From the NCBI GenBank assembly GCA_035582835.1, contig JAYKAV010000311.1:1326067-1390066 (forward strand): a DNA stretch of 64,000 nucleotides, written 5' to 3'. Positions 24,415 to 36,500 of the stretch are shown here, piece after piece (within the stretch, counting starts at the first letter, position 1; each line of letters starts with the position of its first letter). Source of the stretch: Phoebastria nigripes. Taxonomy: Eukaryota; Chordata; Aves; Procellariiformes; Diomedeidae. Below the pieces are notes generated by a model. The model was not told where the DNA came from and made no database searches. It worked only from the letters and a program-made list of their open reading frames with translations. A program made the position numbers and the translations under genes.

Positions 24415-24580
24415 ACTCGCAGTTACTCACCCGGGATTCAGGAGGTGCTGGGGTTCAAATGCTGGGTTTGGCACAGGCCTCTTGGGCAATCTTAAGAAAT
24501 GAATTTGACCTTTCTGTGTTGCCATCACTCTTACCTCAGCCCCATTTCTGTAGGACATGTACAATACTTGCACTGCTCTG
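24415..24580 (+). mobile_element. MIR-type SINE, degraded
   Basis: In order: GGGATTCAGGAGGTGCTGGG with TTCAAATGCTGGGTTTGGCA, then CTTGGGCAATCTTAAGAAAT, then TTTCTGTGTTGCC, then CAGCCCCATTTCTGTAGGAC and ACAATACTTG. These match the MIR order 'gttcgaatcccagctctgcca', 'ccttgggcaagtcacttaac', 'tctctgtgcctcagtttcc', 'catctgtaaaatgggg' and 'taatacttg'. The orientation is forward. MIRs are ancient tRNA-derived SINEs with no coding potential. Boundaries are approximate. Confidence 0.7.
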
Positions 24581-24599
24581 TTTCTACCTGGTTTATCTG

Positions 24600-27500
24600 C
24601 AGGCACATCTGCACAGATGGTAGCTCTGCCCTCACTCTGAGTCAGCCGAGTGAAAGCCTTCTCCAGGCTGGAAGCTGTTTAGACGTGTTACTGAAGGCTG
24701 TGCCCATGCTAATGTTTCCTGCTTCCCCACGGAGAAAAAAGGCATGTCAAGGAGTTGAATTTACTGTTCTGGGGCTCCTCAAGTGTAACAATCACTAGTG
24801 CTTTCCAGCACACTGGGAGACACAGAGCCCTGGTGCTGAAGCAGTCTCCGGTCTCACATGTCTCTTGTCCAGCATCTAATTCCCCCCTGTTTGGGCTTAG
24901 CCCGCTTTCCTCCCTCAGCACCTCCCCAGCCCTCCTGGACGGCTGCACGAAGGTTGTGTTACGGCAGACAGATCAAGATCTCAAAACCAAACGGGCTGGC
25001 AGAGGCAGTCCCTCCCCTGTCATTCACCCCACACTAGGGGAGAAAGCATGTCATTTCCCTGGGAGCTGGGAACATGCTGTCCCCGTGTCGCCGCAGGGGA
25101 ATGCTGCCGTGACACAGCAGCATGGTCCTTTCTGTTAATGTGGAGATTCCTCGGGCTGCACAGATGCTGGGTCAGGTATCTCCTGCGTGCCCAGCTGCCC
25201 CGAGATCTCTCCTGAGAGTCACGGCTACTGGCGAAACACCAAACCTCTCATATGCTATCCCTCGCCCTGCCGTTGCAAGCTTTTACCCTGCAGTGAGTTT
25301 AGGATGAAGTACTGTATATATTCAGTCTATAAAATTACAATTAATTACATGATCCATTGGCAGCATTGTGGATTTATTACAGTTGGGTAATAAAATGATT
25401 ATCTGTAGGTGGAAAGTGCTAAAAGCAATCAACCTTGTTCCTAAAGCCTTTGTCCTAACAAATAATAAGTAATAACAGTGTGAACTACAAGCCTCCTTCT
25501 CCCCCCATCACCACTAGTGGTGGAACAATGCTAATTTATGTCTTTAACTCTACTAAAGTTAAAATGATAGCTAAGCTTCCTGACATACCTGACTTAAAAT
25601 AGCCATAGGAGATTCACGATAATCTTTCAAAGTGTGGGTATATCCAGGCACTTTTACTGCACAGAAGCAGAAATCATGTAATGCTTCCTATGACTTTCTG
25701 TGACTTCCCTGCACTCTCCCTGTGCGGGCTTCTGAGCCTGCGATAGCATTACAGCAGGGTTATGTCCCTGCAGCAGAGGGGATGATAATTAAAATGGTAA
25801 ACTGGCAAAGGAATGTGTAAACTAGTAAAATTCTAGGGAGAAGATTTTGGTATTGTTTCTGAAGCATGGCCTAAACTCATTTATTCCTCCATTTATAAGT
25901 TTAGTCATTTATTTGTAAGGTTTAAGCCTGGGATTTTCTTATTTAATTCCTCTGAGCAGTCAGCCACCAAACAGTCTCTATGATGCTTGTTGTTGTAAAT
26001 ATATGTCTAGACGTAATTTAGATTAATTCACCATAACGATGCTGTCAGTTTGAATATATTACAATGCAAGTGCCTAATGTGCAGTTGAAATGCAAACTCC
26101 AAACAGGCTTTGCTCTGACCTGCCTGGTGTATCTTAATATACCATAATTATTCTAATAGGAAAAGAAATAGGGAGCATGTTCTTCCCTCAGTTACAAGGG
26201 GAAACCTTTACAGAGATGTGTGGAGTTTAATGAACTCAGACCATATATACTCAAGGGCTGATCCTACAGTGTTGCATGGCTTCCCCTTTAACAACCACTG
26301 ACCCCTCCAACCACTCTTTGATTCTTCTTTTCAAAAGGGTTATTGAGAAAAAACATCTTTTTGGTACTCATCTCCAATAGGTGCTCAAGAAACCATTAAG
26401 CAGTGGCCACTGTGGTCGTCTTGTACAGGCATGACAGTCCAAGACACTGTTGGGCTTCCTATCCCAATCTTCAATAGTTTTTTCACCATTTAAGATTCAT
26501 CCCTGGGTGCTTAGCTTGAAAACAACGTGCAGGGAGTGATTGCTTTAGAAGGCATCCTATCATGGTATGTTTAAACGTAACTGAACATTTCTAAGGTCCT
26601 TTTCCGTGACACTTACCGAAAAGTCTCTGTGTACTTTTTACTGAACCGGTTTGAATGTGTGTCCCTGAATTTCTTGCTCCTTCTGCTATTATTTAGCAAA
26701 AATAAGAACACATAAGGGCAGCAAGCTACTTTGCATCAACTTGGATGAGAGCCAGGCCAGGCCAGGCCATGTGTCTGAGAAAAATGTAATCTGTAAAGTA
26801 TTTTAGGGTATGTTTTAATGATTTTTTGAAGCTTGTGTCAAGCTTGTTGTTACAGAATGTGAGAAAGTATTATAGCTTATTATATGGGCAGTTCCCATCT
26901 GAAGAGAATTTCATTGCCATACAACCAGAGACTCTATTCAACCCGCCACATGTGCAAGACACATTTATGACTGAGCAGAAGAGACAATTAAAGGCCTTTG
27001 TAGTAAGAGAGAATGGGAGTTTCTAGAAGTTGCTGCCCCGGGCAATCAGCCATATGGCAAACCATGGCCACAGCCAAGGCACATGGTCTGAGAGGTCTCC
27101 TTCTGCCGCTTGAAAGCCACAGCACCAGAGACTGTGAAAGAAGAAAATGGATGGTAAAATAAGCCTAGTCACTGTCGTCTGGGGTGGAAAGTCAGAGCTT
27201 CTTATGGCAAGAACTCTCTGGAAAAGCAATCCTGGAAACGGAGGGCAGTGAAAGGGCTGGCTGCTCTTTGCTCTTACTGTGTTTAAGGGAATAAGCTCCA
27301 TATACCTTCTTTTATCATGATTGGGATTGCAAGGAAGGGAAATGTCTAATTTATATAGTCATTCTACACCTATAGCAAAACCAATGCTGACTGAATGTTA
27401 GCTAGTTTATCAGGCTAATTGGCTGCTATGTGCATAGACATGCACATATATGTATGTGTATCTACGCTGACTCTGCTCTATAGTATAATTTGATTCTCCG

Positions 27501-27724
27501 GGCTCTGCCAGGAGATGTTCACTTCTCTCCACTGCCACCTTGGTTAGTGGAAGATGTGGCTGCTTGGCATCTCCCAGAGCTGTGTCCATCTCAAATACAC
27601 CTTAATTTGATAGTGTGATGCAAGCAGTGATGAAGTGAAGCTCCCAGCTCTCTCTTGTCCATACATGTCCTGTCCTAGAGTAAAAAGAAGTTTTAATACT
27701 TAGCTACTTACTTGGGAGATGGAC
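24600..27724. other. Noncoding stretch, no gene seen
   Basis: Long A+T-rich, low-CpG sequence. The unit CCAGG is repeated about three times near 26752-26769. The part at 25300-25440 and 26020-26110 is uniform, A+T-rich and free of repeats, and would be my first choice to test for conserved noncoding elements, but nothing in a single sequence proves conservation. Confidence 0.45.
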
Positions 27725-27870
27725 AAATTTTACAATTTCAGAGTAAGTGAATCNGAGGCACATAAAAAGTTAGATGACAAGCTCCAGGCCACACAGGATC
27801 TCTGTGCTAGATATAGACAGAGAATCTAAGACTTAGGAGTCTGGTCTTATGCTTTGACCAAAGTCCTTCA
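27725..27870 (-). mobile_element. MIR-type SINE, degraded, reverse orientation
   Basis: The + strand reads TTTTACAATTTCAGAGTAAG, then GAGGCACATAAAAAGTTAGA, then CAAGCTCCAGGCCACACAGG, then AGTCTGGTCTTATGCTTTGA. This follows the complement of MIR: 'ttttacagatgaggaaact', 'gaggcacagagaggttaag', 'acttgcccaaggtcacacag', 'ctgggattcgaacccagg' and 'ctgactccagagcc'. One ambiguous base lies at 27754. Confidence 0.7.
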
Positions 27871-27874
27871 CCTC

Positions 27875-28504
27875 CTTTTTAAAATCCTCCTTGAAAGCAT
27901 GCAGTCAAAAGGTGTGAAGGTTAAAGAAAGAACAAGTCTTCCCCAGGAGGGCTTCTCACAAATTATCTCTCTTGGAAAGAGCAAAGAAATCTGTTCCAAA
28001 TTCATTCTGATGGCATGAAATCACTATTGGCTTTACAGGTATGAATCTAAGTAAGCAGTGCATGCCAACCCTGCAGTACTGCAAACAGACTTCTCACATG
28101 CCTGCCTACATAAAACCCTGCAGGTAAAAAAGTTACTTTACCCAGAACATTTTGTAAACCATTAATCTAACTTATCCTTGCATGAAAGGTTAGTCTTACA
28201 AATGCTCTTCCCCTCACCTTTCCAACAATGTACAAATCACCCTATTAACTAGCTGCTTTCGGGTANTTGAAAGACATAGTCCCCTTCCACATTTTGGTTG
28301 AACTTCTTAAAAATACTGCCTGGTTTTTGTACAGTTATCTTCAACTTTTCACTCCAAGTGCATTAGAAATTCTACAGGAAATCAGAGCGCTATATTATTA
28401 TGCATTATATTATACATTAGGTGCAAGCTTGGTCTAATCAGATTACTACAGAACCATTTGGTTATAAATTCTTTGCTCTGTTTTTTGAGACAGAGAGCAC
28501 TATC
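27875..28504. other. Noncoding stretch, no gene seen
   Basis: A+T-rich with no recognised feature. One ambiguous base lies near 28266. Confidence 0.5.
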
Positions 28505-28586
28505 ACAGTTTAAATCCTTTGGCTGTCACAGTCTAAATCCTATAGAGTACTTCTGAGCAGTCTAAATCCTGTAGATCACTTCCGAG
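28505..28586 (+). repeat. 29-bp tandem repeat, about 2.8 copies
   Basis: Two adjacent 29-bp units at 28529-28557 and 28558-28586 share CAGTCTAAATCCT, AGA and the ending ACTTC-GAG, differing at a handful of positions. A third, more diverged start (CAGTTTAAATCCT) lies at 28505. This is a small minisatellite that has begun to diverge. Confidence 0.8.
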
Positions 28587-28589
28587 CAA

Positions 28590-30463
28590 TTATTTCAGGT
28601 AAATATATTTTAGCATGAAATGTCATAAATGTCTTTGGTTCAAACTGAAAAACAGGGAATTTTCTGAGGATGCTTACTAACAGGAGGAGGTGCAGGGATC
28701 CATGGTGTCCAGGAAGTGAGCTGTAATTAACTAATGTATTTTTAAATGTGCAACCCTCTCTTATCAAATTCAAGTTTGTAGAGAAAGAAAACAGATGGAA
28801 AAAATTGCATTAAAATTAAAACTGTTTGATTTGGTTTTTTTAGTCATCAATTCTTTTTAAGTTCTCAAACACCTGGCAAACCGTACCAGAAGTAAAATTT
28901 CCACACAATTTCTTTTCTAGACATTTCCTTCACTAGGCCGATTTTACGATCAAATGAAATAAGGCTTATAAGCTCTGGTCCTTCTTATCGCTAAGCAATT
29001 ACCGAACATTAAGCTCAAAGATATTTACAAGAACAACAGTCTTTGCCCAGTTTTCCATGGCTCTTTCTACCACTCTCTCCTCTCACAAGACACTTGACAG
29101 AATAATTACCAAGCATGACAATATATCAGATTGATATTCAGTCATCATTTTCCACATCTCTCGGCATGCCAACTCAATAGAGAACGCGCTGGCAAGCAGC
29201 AGTGGCAGCACTCTGCATGCCGGAGGGGCTCTCATAGACAGAGTTTGTCCCAGGACACTCAAAGCGTTAAAACCCACATGGTAATCTCTCCATACTATCA
29301 CAGGCAGTTAATCTTATTTAAAGGAACACATTTTGCCTGTAGACATCATAGCCTCAGGGTGTGACCGGGAGAGGGGTGCGCAGAACAGAACAAGAGTGGC
29401 CGGAGGGGCTTTGCTAGTGCAGGGCACCAGGGAGATGCCTGGGAGAGAGCTTGCCTGCTGCCTCCCCAGGCCAGGACACAGCCCACAGGTGACCTCCTCA
29501 TCCAGGTAAGGAAAGGAGCACCTGACTCTGTCCCCACATACCTCACTGCTCCCCCTCCCTGCACAATGTAAATGAAGCCATTCCCCTAGCTGGATTGCTG
29601 GGGAAGTGGCTGTCAAAATGCCCACGGGCTTCAGTGAGACCAGGATTTCCCTAGTATTTCTCAAAGAAGAGAAGTGTAGTCTGCTACAGGGAACTGATGT
29701 TGATGCCTCCTGGTAATGTTTTAGAGCCCCCCCTGCAACCTTCCTTCTGCTGATACGAGAACCATTTACACTACGATGCCTGCAAAATCAACCTGAGTGT
29801 TACAGAGAGATTTCNTTCTCTAGAAGGTGATTAGGAAGTACTCGCTAATTATAGGAACTGCATTAAAGTGTTCCCAAAGAATATATCAGCATAAGGACAG
29901 ATAGAGCTATTCCCAAGAAGAAATGTATTAGGCTATCAGGCTTTTCTTCCTTCTGCTTGCTGAGCATCCTCCAGCAATGTGCATTTACTTTAAATTTATT
30001 TATCTGAATGCATTTGAATTGATTATTGTGAGTATACTTCTATCACAGGGAATTATGGTGCATAATTGTAACTCAAGCTGTGCTGCCTGGTTGGAAGCGG
30101 TCAGACAAGATGCAGATTTTATTCCCTGAGTGAAGAATGCAAGTATTTCCATAGCAAAGCATTCATGTTTAAAGTAAAGTCTCCTTGAGTGTGGGTGTTT
30201 ACAATTCCAAATTCCTTTAGAGCAAATATTTGTGTCTATAAAATTCATTTGCAAAAGATTTGACAGGATGTGTGNGGAAAATAAAGGTCAAAACCATAAA
30301 AGTGTACTGAAAAGAATAAAAGTAAAGTCCTTGAAGTATGGTGTGTGAGTGTTGGTGTGCATGTGTTACAGGTATGGGCCATTTTGAAAAAATAACTGTA
30401 TAGATGTAAATGTGCAGTTCAGAAAATACATGCATTATAGGTTGCTACTTCCATAGCCCATAG
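28590..30463. other. Noncoding stretch, no gene seen
   Basis: A G+C-richer interval at 29360-29560 carries overlapping chance frames on both strands. A microexon-like arrangement at 29470-29505 is discussed in the findings. One ambiguous base lies near 29815. Confidence 0.45.
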
Positions 30464-30500
30464 AGAGAGTGTGTGCGCGCGTGCCCATGCACGTGTGCAT
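30464..30500. repeat. Alternating purine/pyrimidine (GT/GC) tract, Z-DNA candidate
   Basis: GTGTGTGCGCGCGTG is followed by CCATGCACGTGTGCAT, about 32 bases that alternate purine and pyrimidine with one break. A GA-rich tract (AGGAGAGGGAGAGGGAAAAT and onward to about 30550) follows. Alternating CG/TG tracts are the classical Z-DNA-forming sequence; actual formation is inference. Confidence 0.75.
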
Positions 30501-30559
30501 AAAGGAGAGGGAGAGGGAAAATGAGGGGGAGAGTGGGAGGAAGATAGGTACAGAGTCGG

Positions 30560-33500
30560 AATCCCTTTTTTTCTCCCATCAAGATGATTATAGTGTCCTT
30601 AGAAATAAGACGGCTCTACTAGAGATTTTAACTTCAAAGAAAAGTTCTCAGTGAAAGCTCATCCTCTCCTTCTCTCATTAGTAGGCAGAGAAGTCTTTAA
30701 CATAATTGATAATCTAGCATAGAAAAGCAGAGGGGTGTATTTCCCTCCCAAGTCAGGCAAAACATTTCACAGGCATGTGACTGTCTGAAGTGAAAGAAAA
30801 AAAGAAGCAGCAAGACTTTTAGAGGACTATGAACACAGACGTGCAAATATCAATGCAACTCAGAGATACTTCTGACTATTTGGGGGTAACCTTTAGTATA
30901 AGACTCCTGTGGTAGTTTCATTTCTGGTGTCAGTGTCCTGTTTTCTCTACCAAATGTTTTTGGGTTGGCTTTTTTTCTTAAATCTGCATTTTAAACCCCC
31001 AAATAGACTGGCTGTGTGTGTGAGAGGGAAAATCTCACTTACCTGCCTATGTCTAGATGTTGCCAATGGCTCCATGTGCTTTGTCGTGCCCCAAATGCTC
31101 GCAGCCATCTGCTGAACATGCCTGCAGCTTTGGCACAGCGTCTGCAGTTGCAGGTGTGCACTGAGGCAGATCTCACGGCTGCCCACTGCTTATCCGTGCG
31201 ATCTGGATTGAATCCATCCTGCACCCTCAGTGTGTAGTGAGGAAGATGCACATCTGAGCAACTGAAAAGAAACATGAAAAACACTGAGCTCCCCAACCCA
31301 GTTTATAAAACCACATCCAGCAGCTCCCACTTCTACAGCACTTATGAATGATTGAGTCCTATTCCAAATTAAATGAATCTGTGTTGAATAAATATTATCA
31401 TGATTTTAATTACCCTAATCATTTAGGGCCAAGTCATAACCTAAGAGGTTCACTTTGTTCAATATATCAGAGCCTAGAGAATTTCCATAGCCTTTTGAAT
31501 CTTATCTAAGAGATTCCACTGGTCAAGTTTTATTAATTTCGCCAGTTGCACTTGCTCTTTTCCTTTTAATATACTGCACAAATGGATTTTGTCGCAGCTT
31601 CCTTTTCAGCACTGAATATCTTTGGATTTAATTAGCTGCATTCCCATGTTATTACACGGAGGTAGAAGCTACTATTTAGTGACAACAAAAATAAAGACTA
31701 AAGGATGTAAAAAAAAACCCGCTCTGTTTTCTTCTCCCCTTTCAAGGAAGACTCAGCACAAAGGGGAGTTGCAGGTCCTTTTACTGCCACAGCCAAAAGC
31801 ACAAATCAGACACTGATGCTGACATAATGAGCAATTCTGTACGCTTGGGAAACTACCATTCAGCTAGCCTGCATTACAAAAGAGTCAAAGTTATTTAATG
31901 GACAAATATGGGTTGAGAGATGCTAGGTCTAAGGCANTACTAATCTGTGTCAAGTAAGAAATCAGCTGTCTACTATTAGATGCCAAGTCTCCTGGCATAA
32001 AGCAGTGTGAATATGGAAAGACACTTTTCCCTGTTTTCCAATATCATCCCTGTGGTTGCCAAAATATATACGAACTGTAGAAATTTTATGTGCCAGAACA
32101 AAAGAATGAGGAAGGACAGGCTGATTTACTGCCTGTAGTAAGCTAGCAGATGTATGGAATGAATTTTTATGAAATATAACAAGAAAATACATGACATAAT
32201 TTTTACAAAGCCATGTGTCTTGTAAACATGCTGTCACTCCTAACCTATACTGCCCCACCTTTTGCAGCACTTTTGTCAATCACATCACAAATATAAGCTG
32301 CATACTTACTAGTTTTATCTCTTTCCTAGTTAGTATCTGAAATGCTACCAGATCAGAACAGTAGCAATTTACATGTGTTTTACTCCAAATGCAAAGCTAT
32401 AAGGACTGGAAAAGCAAAAAAAAACCCTGTGAATTGGACACACTGTTATTTAAGAAGACCTTTACTGCATTTGCTTTTTGGTTTGCATGACTATACAAAT
32501 TTATGTTGTAAATCCACAAACGAACAAAATTTTCTTTCAGTTCACTGTGGTACATGAGAACTCCTCAGTGTGAGTGATGCCAGGAGTCAGCTTGTCCATG
32601 GGCAAACTGTTGAGGATTCTACCACTTAAATCTAACTCACTATTAGCAGTTATCTCAGCATGTTTACCGTATATTAATTTAGCAATTCTGATTTAGACTA
32701 GAAGAGGGAAATGATACCTCTGTCCATTCACCAGTCCTTTATTGTGATAAATTATGGACATTTGACAGTTACCAAAATATTCCTTAAAGACTGATGGAAT
32801 AAATGAAATAAAATTAAAATAACAAAATGTAAATCATCTCAATTCTTCTGAAGTCATACAGGACTTATAGGAAACTATACATCTATTTCATTTCAAGTCT
32901 GCAAAATTGAATAGTGGGACTGGCAGAATAAAAAAGGATTATTTTGAAAAACATATCATATCAAAGGTAGTTTCATTTGGAATGAATCAATTTCTGCAGG
33001 ACTGCAACGTCTTATTTCACTTGTTACCTTTTGGTAGCTTTTCCAAAAAAAGGGGAGAATTTTAAAGGTATGATGTATAAAGGCAAAAAGAAAATGCAAT
33101 AAAAGAGAAGTGAAATACAAGCAAGCTTTTATTTTACCTGTATTTTTTTATTTCACTCAGTGGTAAAGAAAGATAACATAAAATGGGAGGAGGAGAGGTA
33201 TTAAGTCCTTTCCTGCCAGAATAATTCAATGCAACATAAGCACTGAAATGAGGATTTTTTAAAATTGCAACCAAAGACCCCTCAAAAAAGGTAACTCTAC
33301 CCCAAAACTTCCAAAAGCCCAAGCAAATCAAAGACAGAGAGGCCACTGGGAGAGGGTAAGACTCTTTGCTGGCTGGAGTGGCACCCGGGTTGTGGAGTGA
33401 TCCCAGCACCTGCTCCTTCATACGTCTGCCTCCCACTTCACTTGCAGAAGCGCTATCACCTGGAGCAGTGCTTGCTGGGCAATGGCATGGGGAGGGGATC

Positions 33501-36500
33501 CTGGAGTTCAGGTGATGGTTGTCACCAGGTCAGCAACCACCCTGGAGGCAGCAAGCAGCTGAGCACATCTGCACTTCGTTTTGTCTCTGCTGCTCACAGA
33601 GTAGTCGCTCTCACTAAGCTCCCTTATTCGCTCTTATAAATGTGACCTTCTCAGGGTTCAGCTCATAATTGCTTGCATTGAATTTCCATAAAGTTGGGCA
33701 ATGATCGAGACTTCATTTTTCATGTAGCTCCAGGGGGAGTGTCTAAAATTGACATTGAAGCTAAGTACACTAGATTAAAAGAAACAGCCATACGTAATAA
33801 GTCCCGAGTCACACTGTTGTAACATCAGAAGAACGTTCTGAAAACAAGAAATCTTTCCTGAACTCTGCAGAGGTTTATGGCTCAGTATTTATCATCCCTA
33901 GGTGGAATTTTCATGTATAATGACAGGAAGCAGCCAAACTTCAGCGTATTTCACCCAACCACGTATAGAATTTGGATTCTATTAAACATAACACAGCATA
34001 ACATAATGTCTGTTCTGGATGAAGCCTGAGCAGTTGCTGATATTTTCTGTTATTGCTTTTGTGATCCTTATGGCTCCTGCTTGCCCTGACGTCTGGGTCT
34101 GTATCAGGTGGCAAACTCCTTTTTCATCACGAGGTTGATTTGGCCTTCTTTGATCCAAATTTTGGATGCATGGTCCTGAGGTTGGTGTGATAAAGTTTAA
34201 CCTTTAAACACTGAGCACCATCTAATGCTAGATAGTTATCTGGCATTAACCTGAGATATACCAAACCTTCTTACCCCTTGACCTTGTATCTCAGAGGAGA
34301 CAGTACTGAGCAAAGTCCAGATCTATCCATATCAAAATTCAGGGGTAGGAGGTGGATGGCAACTTCCAGTCAGAACCCTCTCTGCTTGCACATCTTTCAG
34401 ATGGACGCTCTAGGATACTGGTGTATGGATGTGCACACTAAGCCTCTAACAGCTCCTGTTCAGCTACATGCTTAAATCATTTTCTTATGTTTAACATAAC
34501 CTCAAGGCCACGGCAAAACTTGTGTAAAAGAGGCATGTGTGCTGAGTGCAGCTTGAGCGTAAGGGTGCAAAATCCCACCCAGCTCCCATAATAGCAAGCT
34601 GGCTGGCTGGAGATGAGCCTCTGTACTACTTATGGTAAGGCCACAAAGCTGAAGACATCTGCCTTTGGATTTAGTTGTTAATGTGTTGCTGCTGACTGAG
34701 CTGCTGAATTATTGTCTTTAACTCTGACATAAGATGCCATTGTAGCTGCATGTTCCCCTTACACTCAGTTTCATCCCATTAAGATAAATGTCAATGTCTT
34801 TTGATTTTAATTTTTGCCTGATTTCATAGCTGGTGGGACAGGGAATATTAAAAACAGCAATTGTGGAGATGCGGAAGGCATTAGAACATTTTTGGCCACA
34901 AACTGGGTGCTTGTAATCTGAAGGAGGCTGTTGTGGTGCCTCTTTCTAGGAAACTATACTGGAAGTGTGAGTCTTTTTAGAACGAGCCATTCCTTTTCTG
35001 AGAAATTAAGTTGAGAATACAGTGCATTGGGAATCCATGTGGTATTCAGAACAGTTCAGGGTCCCTTTACAGTCCACCAGAAAAATGTCCCAGATGATGA
35101 ACTGGATGGTTGTTCTTCTAATGACAGATTAGGCAACTATTTGATTTCCTTCTTGCATATGCTACACAATCTATTGATTGTAGTTGAGTTATTTCTTATT
35201 TATTTCTCAGAAAAGTGAAGCAAGATTGGGACTTACTGGGTTTTGGTTTATCCTGAATGCTGGCAGCCAGAGTCTGAGCACCTGCATTAACTTGGACATG
35301 AACACCCCCACAACTATGCATCATCCCATGTCCTCCCTGCCCTGTACTTGTCCATCTGCACTCAGAAGAGATGGAGGTCACCTGTAACTGATTTTGCTAA
35401 TAATTCTCATGAGCTGTTACAGTGCCAAGAGAGCATTTCTCTCCCTCAGGAGTGACTTGCAGGAAGATTTGGAAGGTTATTTAGTGGGTGGGAGTATTTT
35501 AGCCTAAATTCCATGTAGCCCCAATTCAAGCCTGCCCAGATACTGCAGAAACTCAATCAGATTTGAATATTTTCAGATTAAGTCTGAGGTTTCCAATATG
35601 GATGATAGAAACAGAGACCTTTGTCAAAGTCAGAGTTAGGTTAATTCAGCTAAGTGTAGCCATCGGTAGGATCTGTCAGCAAGTGACAAGGTGACCCTTA
35701 TTGGTTCTCAGTAGGGTGAAAGAGTGATGATTTGAAGCCTTTGTTCCTTTCCTTGTTAGACGCCTGAGAGGGTCAGAGTTTGTCCTAAAAGCACTATCAT
35801 GCGGCATTGTGTCCTCTCAACTGTCCTGTTGGACATGCATGTGAGTCTTACTCCATTAACAAGTGGTAGATATGTATCAGGATGTTAATGATTCCTGGCT
35901 CCGCNTGTCCATCTTCTCTGACCCATGCCACACAGGGAAATGAATGACATGGTGCCTGCACAGACTTGGTGTCTGCCCTGGGAGCAGTAGCTGGCTGAGT
36001 CCCCCTCTAGATAAAGCATGAGTAACATTATGGGGTTGGTGGGACAACTGGCAACATTTCCACCGTGTTGCTCGTCCAGAGTCACCAGCCATTTGCATTT
36101 AGTGTCTGGTTCTCTTACACTTATGAGGACCCTTCCAGCTGCTGCTGGTGAAAGGGGTACAGGCCCTCCTTGCACTCACTTTGGGTTTGTCTACACGGCA
36201 TTCAGGGAGATTGCTTTGTCTGTGCTTTGAATAAACCAAACACTGAGCAGCCATGGACTCATGGAGCTCAAAGCCAAGATGTAGTGCTGGATAACAGTGC
36301 CGGCGCCAGAGCCTCCAGGCNTCTGCCAGCCAGTAACCCTGAACATGGTTGTGTCTCACCTCAACGCACAGCGCAGGCATTGCCTCACTCACCAAATTCT
36401 TAGTCACTTTGGGAACAGGCTGCTCTCGTGCTCACAACAAAAACCTGCTGTCTAATTCCCTGTGAAATTGAAGCTGATACAGCAGATAGCTGCCTCTGAC

